NCBI RefSeq assembly: GCF_022968795.1
Contig: NZ_JALJRB010000014.1
Location: 55,891 to 119,890 of the forward strand
DNA from: Desulfatitalea alkaliphila
GTDB taxonomy: Bacteria > Desulfobacterota > Desulfobacteria > Desulfobacterales > Desulfosarcinaceae
Direction: 5' to 3'
DNA length: 64,000 bases
Shown in pieces: positions 47,408-56,213 of the stretch (position 1 is the stretch's first letter; every line of letters starts with the position of its first letter). Made by a program: the position numbers and the translations under genes. The notes beneath the pieces are model-generated. The model searched no databases. It was not told the origin of the DNA and saw only the letters and a list, made by a program, of their open reading frames with translations.

Positions 47408-47640
47408 TCCACCTGCCCCGCCGGCACCGGCACAAGTGTCGACTGGGCGGTTACCCGCACCATCCGCGACCGTATCCGCCTGCCGCTCATGCTTGCCTGC
47501 GGCCTGCATGCCGACAACGCCGGGCAGGCCGTGGCCGCCATGCGCCCCTATGGCGTGGAGGTGATCAGCGGGGGTGGAAAACAGCATCGGCGGCAAGGAT
47601 CCGGCCATGGTGAAAGCGCTCATCCAGGCCGTTACGCACT
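47408..47640 (+). pseudogene. Remnant of trpF (3' part, frameshifted)
   Basis: About 230 bp here are clearly homologous to the last third of trpF at 55885-56110. They share GCCGGCACCGG, then GTCGACTGGGCGGT, the CCCCTATGGCGTGGA run and CAAGGATCCGGCCA. An extra G in GGGGGTGGAAA breaks the frame after VEVISG, and no upstream trpF or other trp gene remains. The frame happens to stay open into the kinase at 47891, but kinase homology begins only at ATG 47891. The rest of 47236-47890 holds 80 bp duplicated at 53136-53212 and otherwise nothing I can identify. Confidence 0.85.
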
Positions 47641-47890
47641 CGCCCCCGTCAGCACAGTGAAACCCGACGCACCATTTTGCAAAAACCCTGGATTTTATGC
47701 AAGTTGCATATTATGCCAAGTTGACAAGCGAAATGTGTGGTACGCTATCATACCATCATCAAGCCATTATTGGATAGAAGCCGAACACTGCGCGGCTTTT
47801 TCAAAGCCTCTTCGGCGGTATTGGTCAGCCGGGCCGTTTGCCACAAAATGCCGCGCGATAATCAAGACTCGGAACCACGAGGAACCCTCC

Positions 47891-50800
47891 ATGCCTGAAT
47901 CAATCGATGTTCGCAACAACAGCGGCTCTGCGGTGGAACACACAACGGCCAATCAAAAACTGAAGCGGCTGGAGTGGATGCTGTCCGGAAGGCCGATTTC
48001 GGACATTGAAGCCCGAACAGAGACGCATGACCAGGGATATGGCGACCTGACACAATTGAATCGTGACGGGATGATCCTCAAATCCATAGGGCCCGAACGC
48101 CTGGCAATTTTTGCCAATGATTATCTGGAACTGCTCGGGACCTCGTCCGCCATTTACGAGGTGGACGGCGATTACGCCCTCGGGATTTTCTCCTCGGGGT
48201 GGTGCCGAATGATGGACCGCGCTTCACGCAATCTTTGCGATACCGCCGATAACGCCGAAGCCTTGGATTCCGGTCGATGGTTGTGCCATGAATCCTGCTG
48301 GACGGCATGCTCCAAGCCGGCCATTGCCGAATGTGCTCCCAAGGACATTGCGTGCAACGGCGGCATCCGAATGTACGCGGTACCGATCCTGGTGCATGGG
48401 AATGTCGTGGGGGCCATCAATTTCGGCTACGGCGACCCCCCCAAGGATCCGGAAAAACTGCGACAACTCGCTGAGGCCTACCATCTTGATTGCGATGACC
48501 TGGTCGGCGCGGCCAATGCCTATGAGTCGCGCCCGCCATTTATCATTGAGCTGGCCAAAAAACGGTTGCATGCCACAGCCCGGCTCATCGGGGCCATGAT
48601 TGAAATCGAACAGGCCGAAGAGGCGCTGCGCAAGAGCGAAGAAACCCTGCGCGCCACGCTTCACTCCATCGGCGACGCCGTGATTTCAACCGACATGGAG
48701 GGTCTTGTCGTGGCCATGAATCCGGTGGCGGAAGCGCTGACCGGCTGGAGCGACAAAGAAGCGGCCGGGCAGCCGATTGAAACCGTCTTCCGGATCATCA
48801 ACGAACAAAACCGGCAGCCGGTCGAAAGTCCGGTCAGCAACGTCCTCAAAACCGGTCATGTCGTAGGACTCGCCAATCATACACTGCTGCTTGCCAAGGA
48901 TGGACGGGAGGTTCCGATTGCCGACAGCGGCTCTCCGATCCGCAATGATGCCGGTGAGATTACCGGCGTGGTATTGGTGTTTCGGGATCAAACCGAAGAA
49001 CGCAATACGCTGCAGGCGCTGGCATCAAATTATGCATTGCTTCAGATCGCCGGTGAAACGGCCCTGTTCGGCGGCTGGACCGTCGATCTGGAAAATAATA
49101 TCTGCACCTGGTCGGATGCTGTGGCGGATATCCATGATGTGCCCCGTGGGTATGCGCCGCCGGTGCACGATGCCATGCGTTTTTACGCGCCCGAATGGCG
49201 GGAAAAGATCAAACAAGTTTTCAGCGCCTGCGCCAATGAGGGTATTCCTTATGATGAAGACATGGAGATCGTCACCCGGAACGGAAAACGGGTATGGGTC
49301 AGAGCAATCGGCAGGGCCGTGAGAAACCAAGAAGGAAACATCATCAAAGTGCAGGGTTCCTTCCAGGACATCACCGAGCGAAAGAAAGCGGAAGAGAAAC
49401 TGAAAGAAAAGACGCAATTATTGCAGGTTATCACTGATAACATGTTCGACCTTGTTGCGTTGACTGATTTGGAAGGCAACTACATATTCTTGGGCGCCTC
49501 GCACCATATATTGGGTTATGACATCGATTTCCTGATTGGAAGAAATGTTATGGAATTCGTCCACCCGGAGGATGTGGATGAATTATCAATCTCTTTTCGT
49601 GACTTCCTGTCCGGATCCGATGACAGCCGAAAGGAGGAGTACCGTTATCGATGCGCTGATGGGCGCTATGTCTGGTTCGAGACGGTCGGAAAATTTATTC
49701 GAGATGATAGTGGCGATCCAAAAGAAATTATATTCAGTACAAGGGATATCACCGAACATAAGCGGATCGAGCGCGAACTGAAAGAAAGCGAGGAGCGTTT
49801 CAGGGCGTTGCACAACGCCTCTTTCGGGGGAATCGTCATTCACGACAAGGGCTTGATCCTGGAATGCAACCAGGGGTTGTCCGAGATCACCGGGTACGGC
49901 TATGATGAACTGATCGGGATGGATGGGTTGTCGTTGATCTCCGACGGCACGCGGGACAAGGTTGTACGCAATATTAACGCCGGTTATGAAAAGCCCTATG
50001 AGGCGGAAGGTGTCCGCAAAGACGGCGGGACATATCCACTCCGGCTTGAAGCCAGAGGTATCCGATACAAAGGCAAAGATGTCCGGGTAGTGGAGTTCAG
50101 GGACATCAGTGAAAACAAGCGGGCGGAGAAGGAGAAAGAAAATCTCGAAGCCCAACTCCACCAAGCACAGCGCATGGAATCCGTAGGCCGCCTGGCCGGT
50201 GGTGTGGCGCACGATTACAACAACATGCTCAGTGTGATCTCAGGCTACACGGAAATGGCCCTGGAAAGGCTCCAGCCCGGCGATCCGCTGCATTCCGATT
50301 TGACAGAAGTTTACAAAGCTGCCGCGCGGTCAACCGATATCACCCGGCAGCTCCTGGCGTTCGCCCGCAAACAGACCATCACCCCGAAGGTGATCGACCT
50401 GAATGCCATTGTGGAAAGCATGCTCCAGATGCTGCGGCGGCTGATCGGTGAGGATATCGATTTGGCCTGGCTTCCAGGCAAACGATTATGGGCCGTCAAA
50501 ATCGATCCATCCCAAATCGATCAGATTCTGGCAAACCTTTGCGTCAACGCCCGGGATGCCATTGCCGGTGTCGGCAAGGTGACCATCGAGACGGGCAACA
50601 TCACCATTGATAATGCCTATTGCGAGGTTCATTCCGGCTTTTTGCCGGGGGAATATTTGTTGCTGGCCGTCAGTGACAACGGTTGCGGCATGGACGATGC
50701 GATCAAGGAAAATATCTTTGATCCCTTTTTCACTACCAAAGGGGTGGCCGAAGGCACCGGACTGGGGCTGGCCACCGTTTACGGCATCGTCAAGCAAAAC

Positions 50801-51295
50801 GATGGATTCATCAACGTATACAGCGAACCGGGCGAGGGGACGACCATCAGGATATATCTTCCCCGTCATGTCGGCGACGCGCCTCGAAGCACGGCTGCCA
50901 CCAAACCACAAACGCCAGGGGGCAAGGGGGAGACCGTGCTTCTGGTCGAGGATGAGCCATCGATCCTGCAAATGGCGGAAATCATGCTCCAACGTCTTGG
51001 CTATCATGTGGTTGCCGCCGGCACGCCAGGCCAGGCCCTGGCACTGGCAGAGCAAAAGGCCGGCAGGATCGACCTTCTGATAACCGATGTGGTGATGCCT
51101 GCAATGAGCGGACGTATGCTTGCCGATCAAATCCGTTCCCTTTGCCCCGAAATCGAAACTTTGTTCATGTCCGGGTACACAGCCAATGTGATTGCCCACA
51201 ACGGTGTCCTGGATGAAGGGGTCAATTTCATTCAGAAACCATTTTCGCTGCATGACTTGGGCATCAAGGTGCGAATGGTGTTGGATGAAAAGTAG
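47891..51295 (+). CDS. PocR-PAS hybrid histidine kinase
   Basis: A 1134-residue soluble kinase. Residues about 45-210 form a PocR-type ligand domain (LNRDGMILKSIGPERLAIF, then Cys-rich WLCHESCWTACSKPAIAECAP, then VPILVHGNVVGAINFGYGDPP). Four PAS domains follow (about 245-760) with PAC ends. HisKA has His774 in GGVAHDYNNMLS. The HATPase has SDNGCGMDD and GTGLGLATVYGIV, and the C-terminal receiver has LLITDVVMPAMSGR. PocR domains bind small organic effectors; the Cys set may bind metal. ATG 47891 is chosen because the upstream open frame encodes the trpF remnant. Its kinase half is a close paralog of 38144-41578. Confidence 0.9.
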   Translation: MPESIDVRNNSGSAVEHTTANQKLKRLEWMLSGRPISDIEARTETHDQGYGDLTQLNRDGMILKSIGPERLAIFANDYLELLGTSSAIYEVDGDYALGIFSSGWCRMMDRASRNLCDTADNAEALDSGRWLCHESCWTACSKPAIAECAPKDIACNGGIRMYAVPILVHGNVVGAINFGYGDPPKDPEKLRQLAEAYHLDCDDLVGAANAYESRPPFIIELAKKRLHATARLIGAMIEIEQAEEALRKSEETLRATLHSIGDAVISTDMEGLVVAMNPVAEALTGWSDKEAAGQPIETVFRIINEQNRQPVESPVSNVLKTGHVVGLANHTLLLAKDGREVPIADSGSPIRNDAGEITGVVLVFRDQTEERNTLQALASNYALLQIAGETALFGGWTVDLENNICTWSDAVADIHDVPRGYAPPVHDAMRFYAPEWREKIKQVFSACANEGIPYDEDMEIVTRNGKRVWVRAIGRAVRNQEGNIIKVQGSFQDITERKKAEEKLKEKTQLLQVITDNMFDLVALTDLEGNYIFLGASHHILGYDIDFLIGRNVMEFVHPEDVDELSISFRDFLSGSDDSRKEEYRYRCADGRYVWFETVGKFIRDDSGDPKEIIFSTRDITEHKRIERELKESEERFRALHNASFGGIVIHDKGLILECNQGLSEITGYGYDELIGMDGLSLISDGTRDKVVRNINAGYEKPYEAEGVRKDGGTYPLRLEARGIRYKGKDVRVVEFRDISENKRAEKEKENLEAQLHQAQRMESVGRLAGGVAHDYNNMLSVISGYTEMALERLQPGDPLHSDLTEVYKAAARSTDITRQLLAFARKQTITPKVIDLNAIVESMLQMLRRLIGEDIDLAWLPGKRLWAVKIDPSQIDQILANLCVNARDAIAGVGKVTIETGNITIDNAYCEVHSGFLPGEYLLLAVSDNGCGMDDAIKENIFDPFFTTKGVAEGTGLGLATVYGIVKQNDGFINVYSEPGEGTTIRIYLPRHVGDAPRSTAATKPQTPGGKGETVLLVEDEPSILQMAEIMLQRLGYHVVAAGTPGQALALAEQKAGRIDLLITDVVMPAMSGRMLADQIRSLCPEIETLFMSGYTANVIAHNGVLDEGVNFIQKPFSLHDLGIKVRMVLDEK

Positions 51296-51326
51296 GTGGT
51301 GCGCAAGCGGCCGGCTTCCGTGAGCC

Positions 51327-51517
51327 TTTTCGAAACGGCCCCGAGGATGAAATCGATAGTAAAGGGTCAGCAGGTCCCCGGGCCCGAACAGATGGCGATG
51401 GTAGCCCATTTTGCGTACCACAGCGGTCATCAGAATATGCAGCTGCAAGGGGAAACCGGCCGGCAGCCGCCGCTTGAGTTCGAGCCAAAGGGGAGAATGG
51501 ATTTGTCCAGCTTCGAT
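51327..51517 (-). pseudogene. Remnant of the unknown gene found intact at 57331-58299
   Basis: About 190 bp match 57568-57758 closely, including the coding for MTAVVRKMGYHRHLFGPGD and LTLYYRFHPR on the minus strand. Both ends of the gene are missing. It begins 31 bp after the kinase stop and ends at the stem-loop serving the next minus-strand gene. With the trpF and opgG remnants it marks a decayed segmental duplication. Confidence 0.85.
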
Positions 51518-51526
51518 TCACGGAAG

Positions 51527-51550
51527 GGAGGAGGGCGGAAGCCCTCCTCC
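51527..51550 (-). terminator. Stem-loop after the lipoprotein gene
   Basis: GGAGGAGGGC (51527-51536) and GCCCTCCTCC (51541-51550) form a perfect 10-bp stem with a 4-nt loop, 15 bp past the stop of the minus-strand lipoprotein gene. There is no strong U-tract. Confidence 0.6.
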
Positions 51551-51564
51551 TGCCAATGAATGGA

Positions 51565-52611
51565 TCAGTCGCTGAAGCCAGCCCAGTTGATGTAAAGGGT
51601 TTGATCAGGAGCGCCCTGATTAAAGCCGTTGGAATAAAGTTCAAGCGCTAACACTCCGGTATCGGATGGATACAGCGCCATATTGGCGGTGCCTGCTTGC
51701 CCGACACCATCCGGTGCGCCTACGGCGCCGCAACCATCCTCGCGTAAAAAGCCCCAAAAATCTATTCCGTTACCGGAAACAGGCACAGAATCGACAAACT
51801 CAAAATCAGCAAGGTTTCCTCCTGGAGGGCTCCCGGAGATTTCAAACAATTCCCGGTTTGCGACGATAACACCGTAGATAGAGTCGGGGTCGATGCTATG
51901 GTCACCCAGCATGAAGGTGCCCTCATCCCCATCGGGATCAAAACTGACGCTCAAGAAAAAGCATCCGAATCTAATCTGATCCGAATCTTCGGATAAAGTT
52001 AATGAGGCGTCGGGATCAACGTCTCGTCCTCCGAAGCGAAAAAACAAAGTTGTTGAACCGTTGGTGGGAGTTCTGGACACGCGTAGGAGAAAGTTGCCCA
52101 GAATGTTGAAAGTGTTGGTGTCGCCATTATCCGATTCCATTACATCCAAATTCAAGGTCATTTGTGTGATCAGAGATTCCGATCCCTCAACATCATCGTT
52201 ATAGATGGCCTCGGTAAAACCGAAGTCACCGGTGACCGGATCGTTTGAGATGATGCAATTCTCGAGGTCCAAGAACACGTTGCCTTGATCCCTTAAATCG
52301 GACCACGTGAGGGTGGCTGTTCCGCCGAGTCCTTGACAAAGAGCATCATCGAGCGATGCGCTTCCGTCATCAAAATCGCCGTCCGTCTCAATTGTGTCGA
52401 TTATTAGCGCGATGACTCGGCTCAACTCCGGAAATAGCATGAGCAGGTCAAGACCGATAAGTGCGGCATCCTCCATGTTGTCCTCAGTGAATTGAAGACC
52501 GACGATGTTGGTAGACGGCCCTTCGTTCACGACATCATCACTGCCCCCGCCGCCGCAACCAACAAACAAGACCAAGATTCCTAACAGGCTGAAAAAAATT
52601 ACTTTTTTCAT
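51565..52611 (-). CDS. Hypothetical lipoprotein
   Basis: A 348-residue protein with a lipoprotein signal peptide (MKKVIFFSLLGILVLFVGC, Cys19) followed by a Gly linker. The mature part is very acidic (many Asp in DGDFDDGSASLDD, DPDGDEGTFM) with four further Cys and a beta-rich pattern. I do not recognise a family. ATG 52611 has AAAGGAG 7 nt upstream. It is isolated between the kinase and trp regions, and its base composition is closer to even than the flanking GC-rich genes, which may indicate a later arrival. Confidence 0.75.
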   Translation of the reverse strand: MKKVIFFSLLGILVLFVGCGGGGSDDVVNEGPSTNIVGLQFTEDNMEDAALIGLDLLMLFPELSRVIALIIDTIETDGDFDDGSASLDDALCQGLGGTATLTWSDLRDQGNVFLDLENCIISNDPVTGDFGFTEAIYNDDVEGSESLITQMTLNLDVMESDNGDTNTFNILGNFLLRVSRTPTNGSTTLFFRFGGRDVDPDASLTLSEDSDQIRFGCFFLSVSFDPDGDEGTFMLGDHSIDPDSIYGVIVANRELFEISGSPPGGNLADFEFVDSVPVSGNGIDFWGFLREDGCGAVGAPDGVGQAGTANMALYPSDTGVLALELYSNGFNQGAPDQTLYINWAGFSD

Positions 52612-53010
52612 GCTCGCTCTCCTTTCGTGAGGGTTTTTTTGCAACCACCTTTTGTGATTGCGGAGAAGGTTTGAAGAATGGATAAGCGAGATGGAAAGTT
52701 CAGGCAGGCGGATGATCGATTGAGGCAGCAGGGGTTGTGAAGGCGCAGAAAGAAGCCGACGCAGCTACTATGGTGCCGAACAATAAGAGGCAACGAAAAG
52801 GTGTGTGTTTCCACTCGCATCAGGCCATCTCAGGTAAACTCTGAAAGCAGGTGGAGCATTGTTTAGTTTAACGGAGCGAGGATCCAAACCAAATTGGCAC
52901 TTTGAAAGGCAGGCTGTGAGCTCACCGGCGAGGCGTCTCGTCTGGAAAGCTCCTTATAGTTGAATCTAGCACAGAAAAATCGTCGTTTCCATTTTTTTTT
53001 TCATCCAAAA
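52612..53010. other. Intergenic region before the REP-like repeat
   Basis: About 400 bp between the lipoprotein start and the REP-like repeat. No supported gene. A TGGCAC at 52895-52900 looks like a -24 box, but the GC that follows is one base too far away and no gene begins downstream. The lipoprotein promoter should lie near 52640-52700 on the minus strand; none is obvious. Confidence 0.4.
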
Positions 53011-53046
53011 GAGGCACGTCCTTTATATTGACACATTTACAAATCC
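53011..53046. repeat. REP-like repeat, partial copy
   Basis: GAGGCACGTCCTTTATATTG, then ACACATTTACAAATCC. The first half matches the left arm of the palindrome at 43513; the whole matches 58594-58631 in about 29 of 36 positions. It ends 3 bases before the duplicated opgG fragment begins at 53049. Confidence 0.7.
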
Positions 53047-53048
53047 TT

Positions 53049-53212
53049 ATGCAAGGGATCGGCACTCTGTCGATGGTCCACGGGAACAACGGCAACCAAC
53101 ACGGCAATCGTGCCCAGGATCAGCCAGGGTTTCATGCGAAGCGCTTCTATTTATCGGGACCAAAAAGGAAATGGCCGCGCACTGATGGTACGTGACCAAG
53201 TGATAAGGGCAT
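53049..53212 (-). pseudogene. Remnant of opgG 5' end with its upstream region
   Basis: This stretch matches 47149-47315 at an offset of 5900 bp with few differences. It holds the first 29 codons of opgG (minus strand, ATG ending at 53135, MKPWLILGTIAVL conserved) and about 80 bp of upstream DNA. The gene is cut off at 53049 by the REP-like repeat. It lies directly in front of the intact trp genes. Confidence 0.9.
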
Positions 53213-53366
53213 TCCGGTCACCCCCTGCATCCATCCGTTTTTCGGCTTTTCTTCCAACCGTATTTAAGCTACGTATTCAATACAACAAAGGATCCGCCCG
53301 CGCTTGGCAACATGGGCGAAGCGTGGCGGCACAATGGATCACCCACCCGGACGGAGGATACCCGGC

Positions 53367-54722
53367 ATGATCACCGCACTTGTGCTGTTTAAAGTGGAAA
53401 GGGGCAAAATACCGCGCCTGGCGAACCAGCTCGGGGCCATCGAGGAGGTCGTGGAGGTGCTCTCCATCACCGGAGAACATGACCTCATGGCCAAAATTCA
53501 AGTGCGCGATTACGAGATGCTTTCCGACATCGTGACGGAAAAGATGCAGGGCATCGACGGCGTACTGGAAACGCGCACCATGATGGCCTTCAAAACCTAC
53601 AAATTCCATGAACTTGCCGCCGGTGCGCCCGAGGTGGAGCTCGCGCCGCCCCCGGACCCGCAAAGCGCCGCGGCCTTGGAAACCGGTCGGCGTGCCGTCA
53701 AGCCAGTCCTGGCGAGGCTCACCGAGAATTTCGATCTGGAAAAAAGCGAGATCGACGGCATCATCGAAGCGATTCATGCCGGGGAGCTCAATGACGTCCA
53801 GATCGCGGGCTTTCTGGTCGGCCTGCTGTGCAAAGGCCCCAGCATCAAGGAGGTGGCCTATATCGCCCAGGCCATGCGCAATCACTGTGTCCCCATCCAC
53901 GTCTCGGTCAATTCGGAGTTGACCGACACCTGCGGCACCGGCGGCGGCATGACCACCTTCAACGTGAGCACCGCCAACGCCATTTTGACCGCCGCGGCCG
54001 GCGTGCCGGTGGCCAAGCACGGCAGCCGTTCGATCTCCTCTCCGTCGGGCAGCGCGGATGTCCTCGAAGCCTTGGGCGTGAACATCGACGGCTCACCGCG
54101 GCAGGCGGCCCGACTGATTGAAGAGATCGGCATCAGCTTCATCTACGCGCCCAATTTTCATCCGGTCATGCTCAAGGTGTTCGGCCCCGAAAGCCAGCTC
54201 GGCATCAAGACCATCTTCTTCACCGTGATCGGACCGCTGATCAACCCCCTGCGCGCCCGCAACCACACCATCGGCGTCTACAAGCCCGAACTGGTCAACA
54301 TGATGGCCGACGTGGTGGCCGAGATGGACTTCAACCATGTCATCGTGGCACACGGCATGGACGGTCTGGACGAAATCTCCTTGATCGGCAAAACCGCCAT
54401 CGCCGAAGTGCGGCAGAAGCAGATCAAATACTACACCGTCACCCCTGAAGACTTCGGTCTCAAGCGCTGCACCCTGGCCGATATCGCCGGCGGCACACCC
54501 GATTTCAACGCCAAGGTGATTCGCGACATCTACACGGGTGCCGACCGCGGTCCGCGGCGCGATTTCCTGGTGCTCAACAATGCCGCCACCCTGTATGTCA
54601 GCGGCAAAGCCGCCGCTATTCGAGAGGCCATCGACCTGTCCAATTCCCTGCTGGACTCCGGCGCCGCGCTGCACAAACTGGAGCAGCTCGTGGAAAAGTC
54701 CCACACCATCGGAGCGGATTAG
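53367..54722 (+). CDS. trpD: Anthranilate phosphoribosyltransferase with N-terminal Lrp/AsnC-type ligand-binding domain
   Basis: A 451-residue fusion. Residues 1-75 are a RAM/AsnC_trans_reg domain: MITALVLFKVERGKIPRLANQL, then VVEVLSITGEHDLMAKIQV and TRTMMAFKTYKFHE. It normally binds amino acids in Lrp regulators or occurs alone. Residues about 95-451 are TrpD, joining anthranilate and PRPP: TDTCGTGGGMTTFNVSTANA (PRPP loop, with Gly where GTGGD has Asp), VAKHGSRSISSPSGSADVLEALGV and HGMDGLDEISL (metal site). ATG 53367 has GGAGGA at 8 nt. The RAM part could give feedback control by tryptophan or another amino acid; this is inferred. Confidence 0.9.
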   Translation: MITALVLFKVERGKIPRLANQLGAIEEVVEVLSITGEHDLMAKIQVRDYEMLSDIVTEKMQGIDGVLETRTMMAFKTYKFHELAAGAPEVELAPPPDPQSAAALETGRRAVKPVLARLTENFDLEKSEIDGIIEAIHAGELNDVQIAGFLVGLLCKGPSIKEVAYIAQAMRNHCVPIHVSVNSELTDTCGTGGGMTTFNVSTANAILTAAAGVPVAKHGSRSISSPSGSADVLEALGVNIDGSPRQAARLIEEIGISFIYAPNFHPVMLKVFGPESQLGIKTIFFTVIGPLINPLRARNHTIGVYKPELVNMMADVVAEMDFNHVIVAHGMDGLDEISLIGKTAIAEVRQKQIKYYTVTPEDFGLKRCTLADIAGGTPDFNAKVIRDIYTGADRGPRRDFLVLNNAATLYVSGKAAAIREAIDLSNSLLDSGAALHKLEQLVEKSHTIGAD

Positions 54723-54726
54723 CGCC

Positions 54727-55443
54727 ATGTCCCAAATCGCCAAGCCGACCTTATCCGAATCGATTCGGCAACGCCGGCGGGAAGGATATTTCCCCGTAAT
54801 TTCCGAAGTCAAGGTGCGTTCTGACAAGGAAGGTGAATTGCTGCGAGGGCGCGACCCCGTGGCTTTGGCCTGCGAGATGGCACGCAATCCGGTGGCCGGT
54901 ATCAGCGTGGTCACCGAGCCGACCCATTTCGGTGGCAGTCTGGACCTGCTGCGCGCGGTGGCCGCGGCCGTGCCGCTGCCCGTGCTGCACAAGGATTTCA
55001 TCACCACCGAAGAGCAGATCGAAACTTCGGCCGCCTGCGGCGCGGCCGCCATTTTGCTGATCACCGCCATGCTCGATCCCGCGCGCCTGGCCCGGCTGAT
55101 CGAAGTGGCGCGCGCTTGCGGTCTGGAGTCGCTGGTGGAAGCGCACAGCCTGGCCGAAATCCAACAGATCACCCATCTGCCCTTCGATCTGATGGGCATC
55201 AACAACCGCGACATCACCCTTTTCGAAACCGACGACAACGATGTCGGCAATACCGAAAGGCTGGCCGGCCACTGTCGGGGCGGGCGCATCCTGATCAGCG
55301 AGAGTGCCATCCGCGGCGCCGAGGATGTGCGACGCGCAGGGCATTGCGGCGCCGATGCCGTCCTGGTGGGCACGGCCGTGCTGCAAGCAGCGGACACCGG
55401 CGCCTTTCTGAAGCAACTGACTTCGGTGGGATGGCTGGTATGA
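54727..55443 (+). CDS. trpC: Indole-3-glycerol-phosphate synthase
   Basis: A 238-residue TIM barrel closing the indole ring of tryptophan. Catalytic motifs are in order: EVKVRSDKEG (usual KxSPS region), VLHKDFI (general acid Lys), ESLVEAH, GINNRDI and ILISESAI. It is about 20-25 residues shorter than usual because the N-terminal helical extension is trimmed; EVK occurs at residue 27. It starts 4 bp after trpD and its stop overlaps trpF (ATGA). Confidence 0.92.
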   Translation: MSQIAKPTLSESIRQRRREGYFPVISEVKVRSDKEGELLRGRDPVALACEMARNPVAGISVVTEPTHFGGSLDLLRAVAAAVPLPVLHKDFITTEEQIETSAACGAAAILLITAMLDPARLARLIEVARACGLESLVEAHSLAEIQQITHLPFDLMGINNRDITLFETDDNDVGNTERLAGHCRGGRILISESAIRGAEDVRRAGHCGADAVLVGTAVLQAADTGAFLKQLTSVGWLV

Positions 55444-56123
55444 CCCGCGTCAAGATCTGCGGCATCCACCGCGAAGCGGACCTTCATTTGAGTGTTGCCT
55501 GCGGCGCGGACGCGCTGGGATTCGTGGTGGAATATCCCATGGACGTGCCCTGGAACCTGGACCGCGCAGCCGCCGAAACCTTGATGTACGCCACGCCGCC
55601 CTTCGTGTCGCGGGTGATCGTGGTCGGCGACGATCCGGCCCTCGTAATCGCGCTGACCAAGCGACTCAGGCCCCATGCCGTTCAGCTGCACGGCAACGAA
55701 CCCATCGCCGTGACGGCCGAAATGGTCACCGCGATCCACGGGCTCGGCGTGCAAGTGTTGAAGCCCCTGCGCTTTTCCGTCGAGACCGGCCGCTGCCACG
55801 CCGAAAGTGCCGACCCTTTCGAAGCCGCGCGCCAAATCGAGCAGGCCGGTGTCGATGCCCTGATCCTCGATTCGGTGAGCGACACCCGCCCCGCCGGCAC
55901 CGGCCAAAGCGTCGACTGGGCGGTCGCCCGCCAAATCCGCGTCCGCGTCCGCCTGCCGCTCATCCTGGCCGGCGGCCTGCATGCCGGCAACGTCGGGCAG
56001 GCCGTGGCCGCCGTGCGCCCCTATGGCGTGGATGTGATCAGCGGGGTGGAAAACAGTGTCGGCGGCAAGGATCCGGCCAAGGTGAAAGCGTTCATCCAGG
56101 CCGTCACACAGTCTCGGTGTTAA
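55440..56123 (+). CDS. trpF: Phosphoribosylanthranilate isomerase
   Basis: A 227-residue TIM barrel. It begins MTRVKICGI with the catalytic Cys in KICG, then AVQLHGNEP, ALILDSVSD with the catalytic acid region, AGTGQSVDW and LAGGLHAGNVGQAV. It isomerises phosphoribosylanthranilate. ATG 55440 overlaps the trpC stop; ATG 55431 would add three residues. Its last 225 bp are duplicated as a broken copy at 47408-47640. No trpE/G or trpA/B genes are in the window. Confidence 0.92.
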   Translation: MTRVKICGIHREADLHLSVACGADALGFVVEYPMDVPWNLDRAAAETLMYATPPFVSRVIVVGDDPALVIALTKRLRPHAVQLHGNEPIAVTAEMVTAIHGLGVQVLKPLRFSVETGRCHAESADPFEAARQIEQAGVDALILDSVSDTRPAGTGQSVDWAVARQIRVRVRLPLILAGGLHAGNVGQAVAAVRPYGVDVISGVENSVGGKDPAKVKAFIQAVTQSRC

Positions 56124-56213
56124 AGCGCCGCGAGCCGTATCGCCGCTGCCGGGGAGAACCACCTGTTCGCCCGCTGCATCGTTATCGATCAACGTGTGAC
56201 GATTCAACAGCGC

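Noticed and set aside
47402..47890. Upstream 163-codon extension of the PocR kinase
   Set aside because: This part is the frameshifted trpF remnant; kinase homology and an RBS-associated ATG begin at 47891.
52895..52910. TGGCAC-based sigma-54 promoter
   Set aside because: The GC of the -12 element is one base too far from the GG, and no gene starts downstream within a plausible distance.
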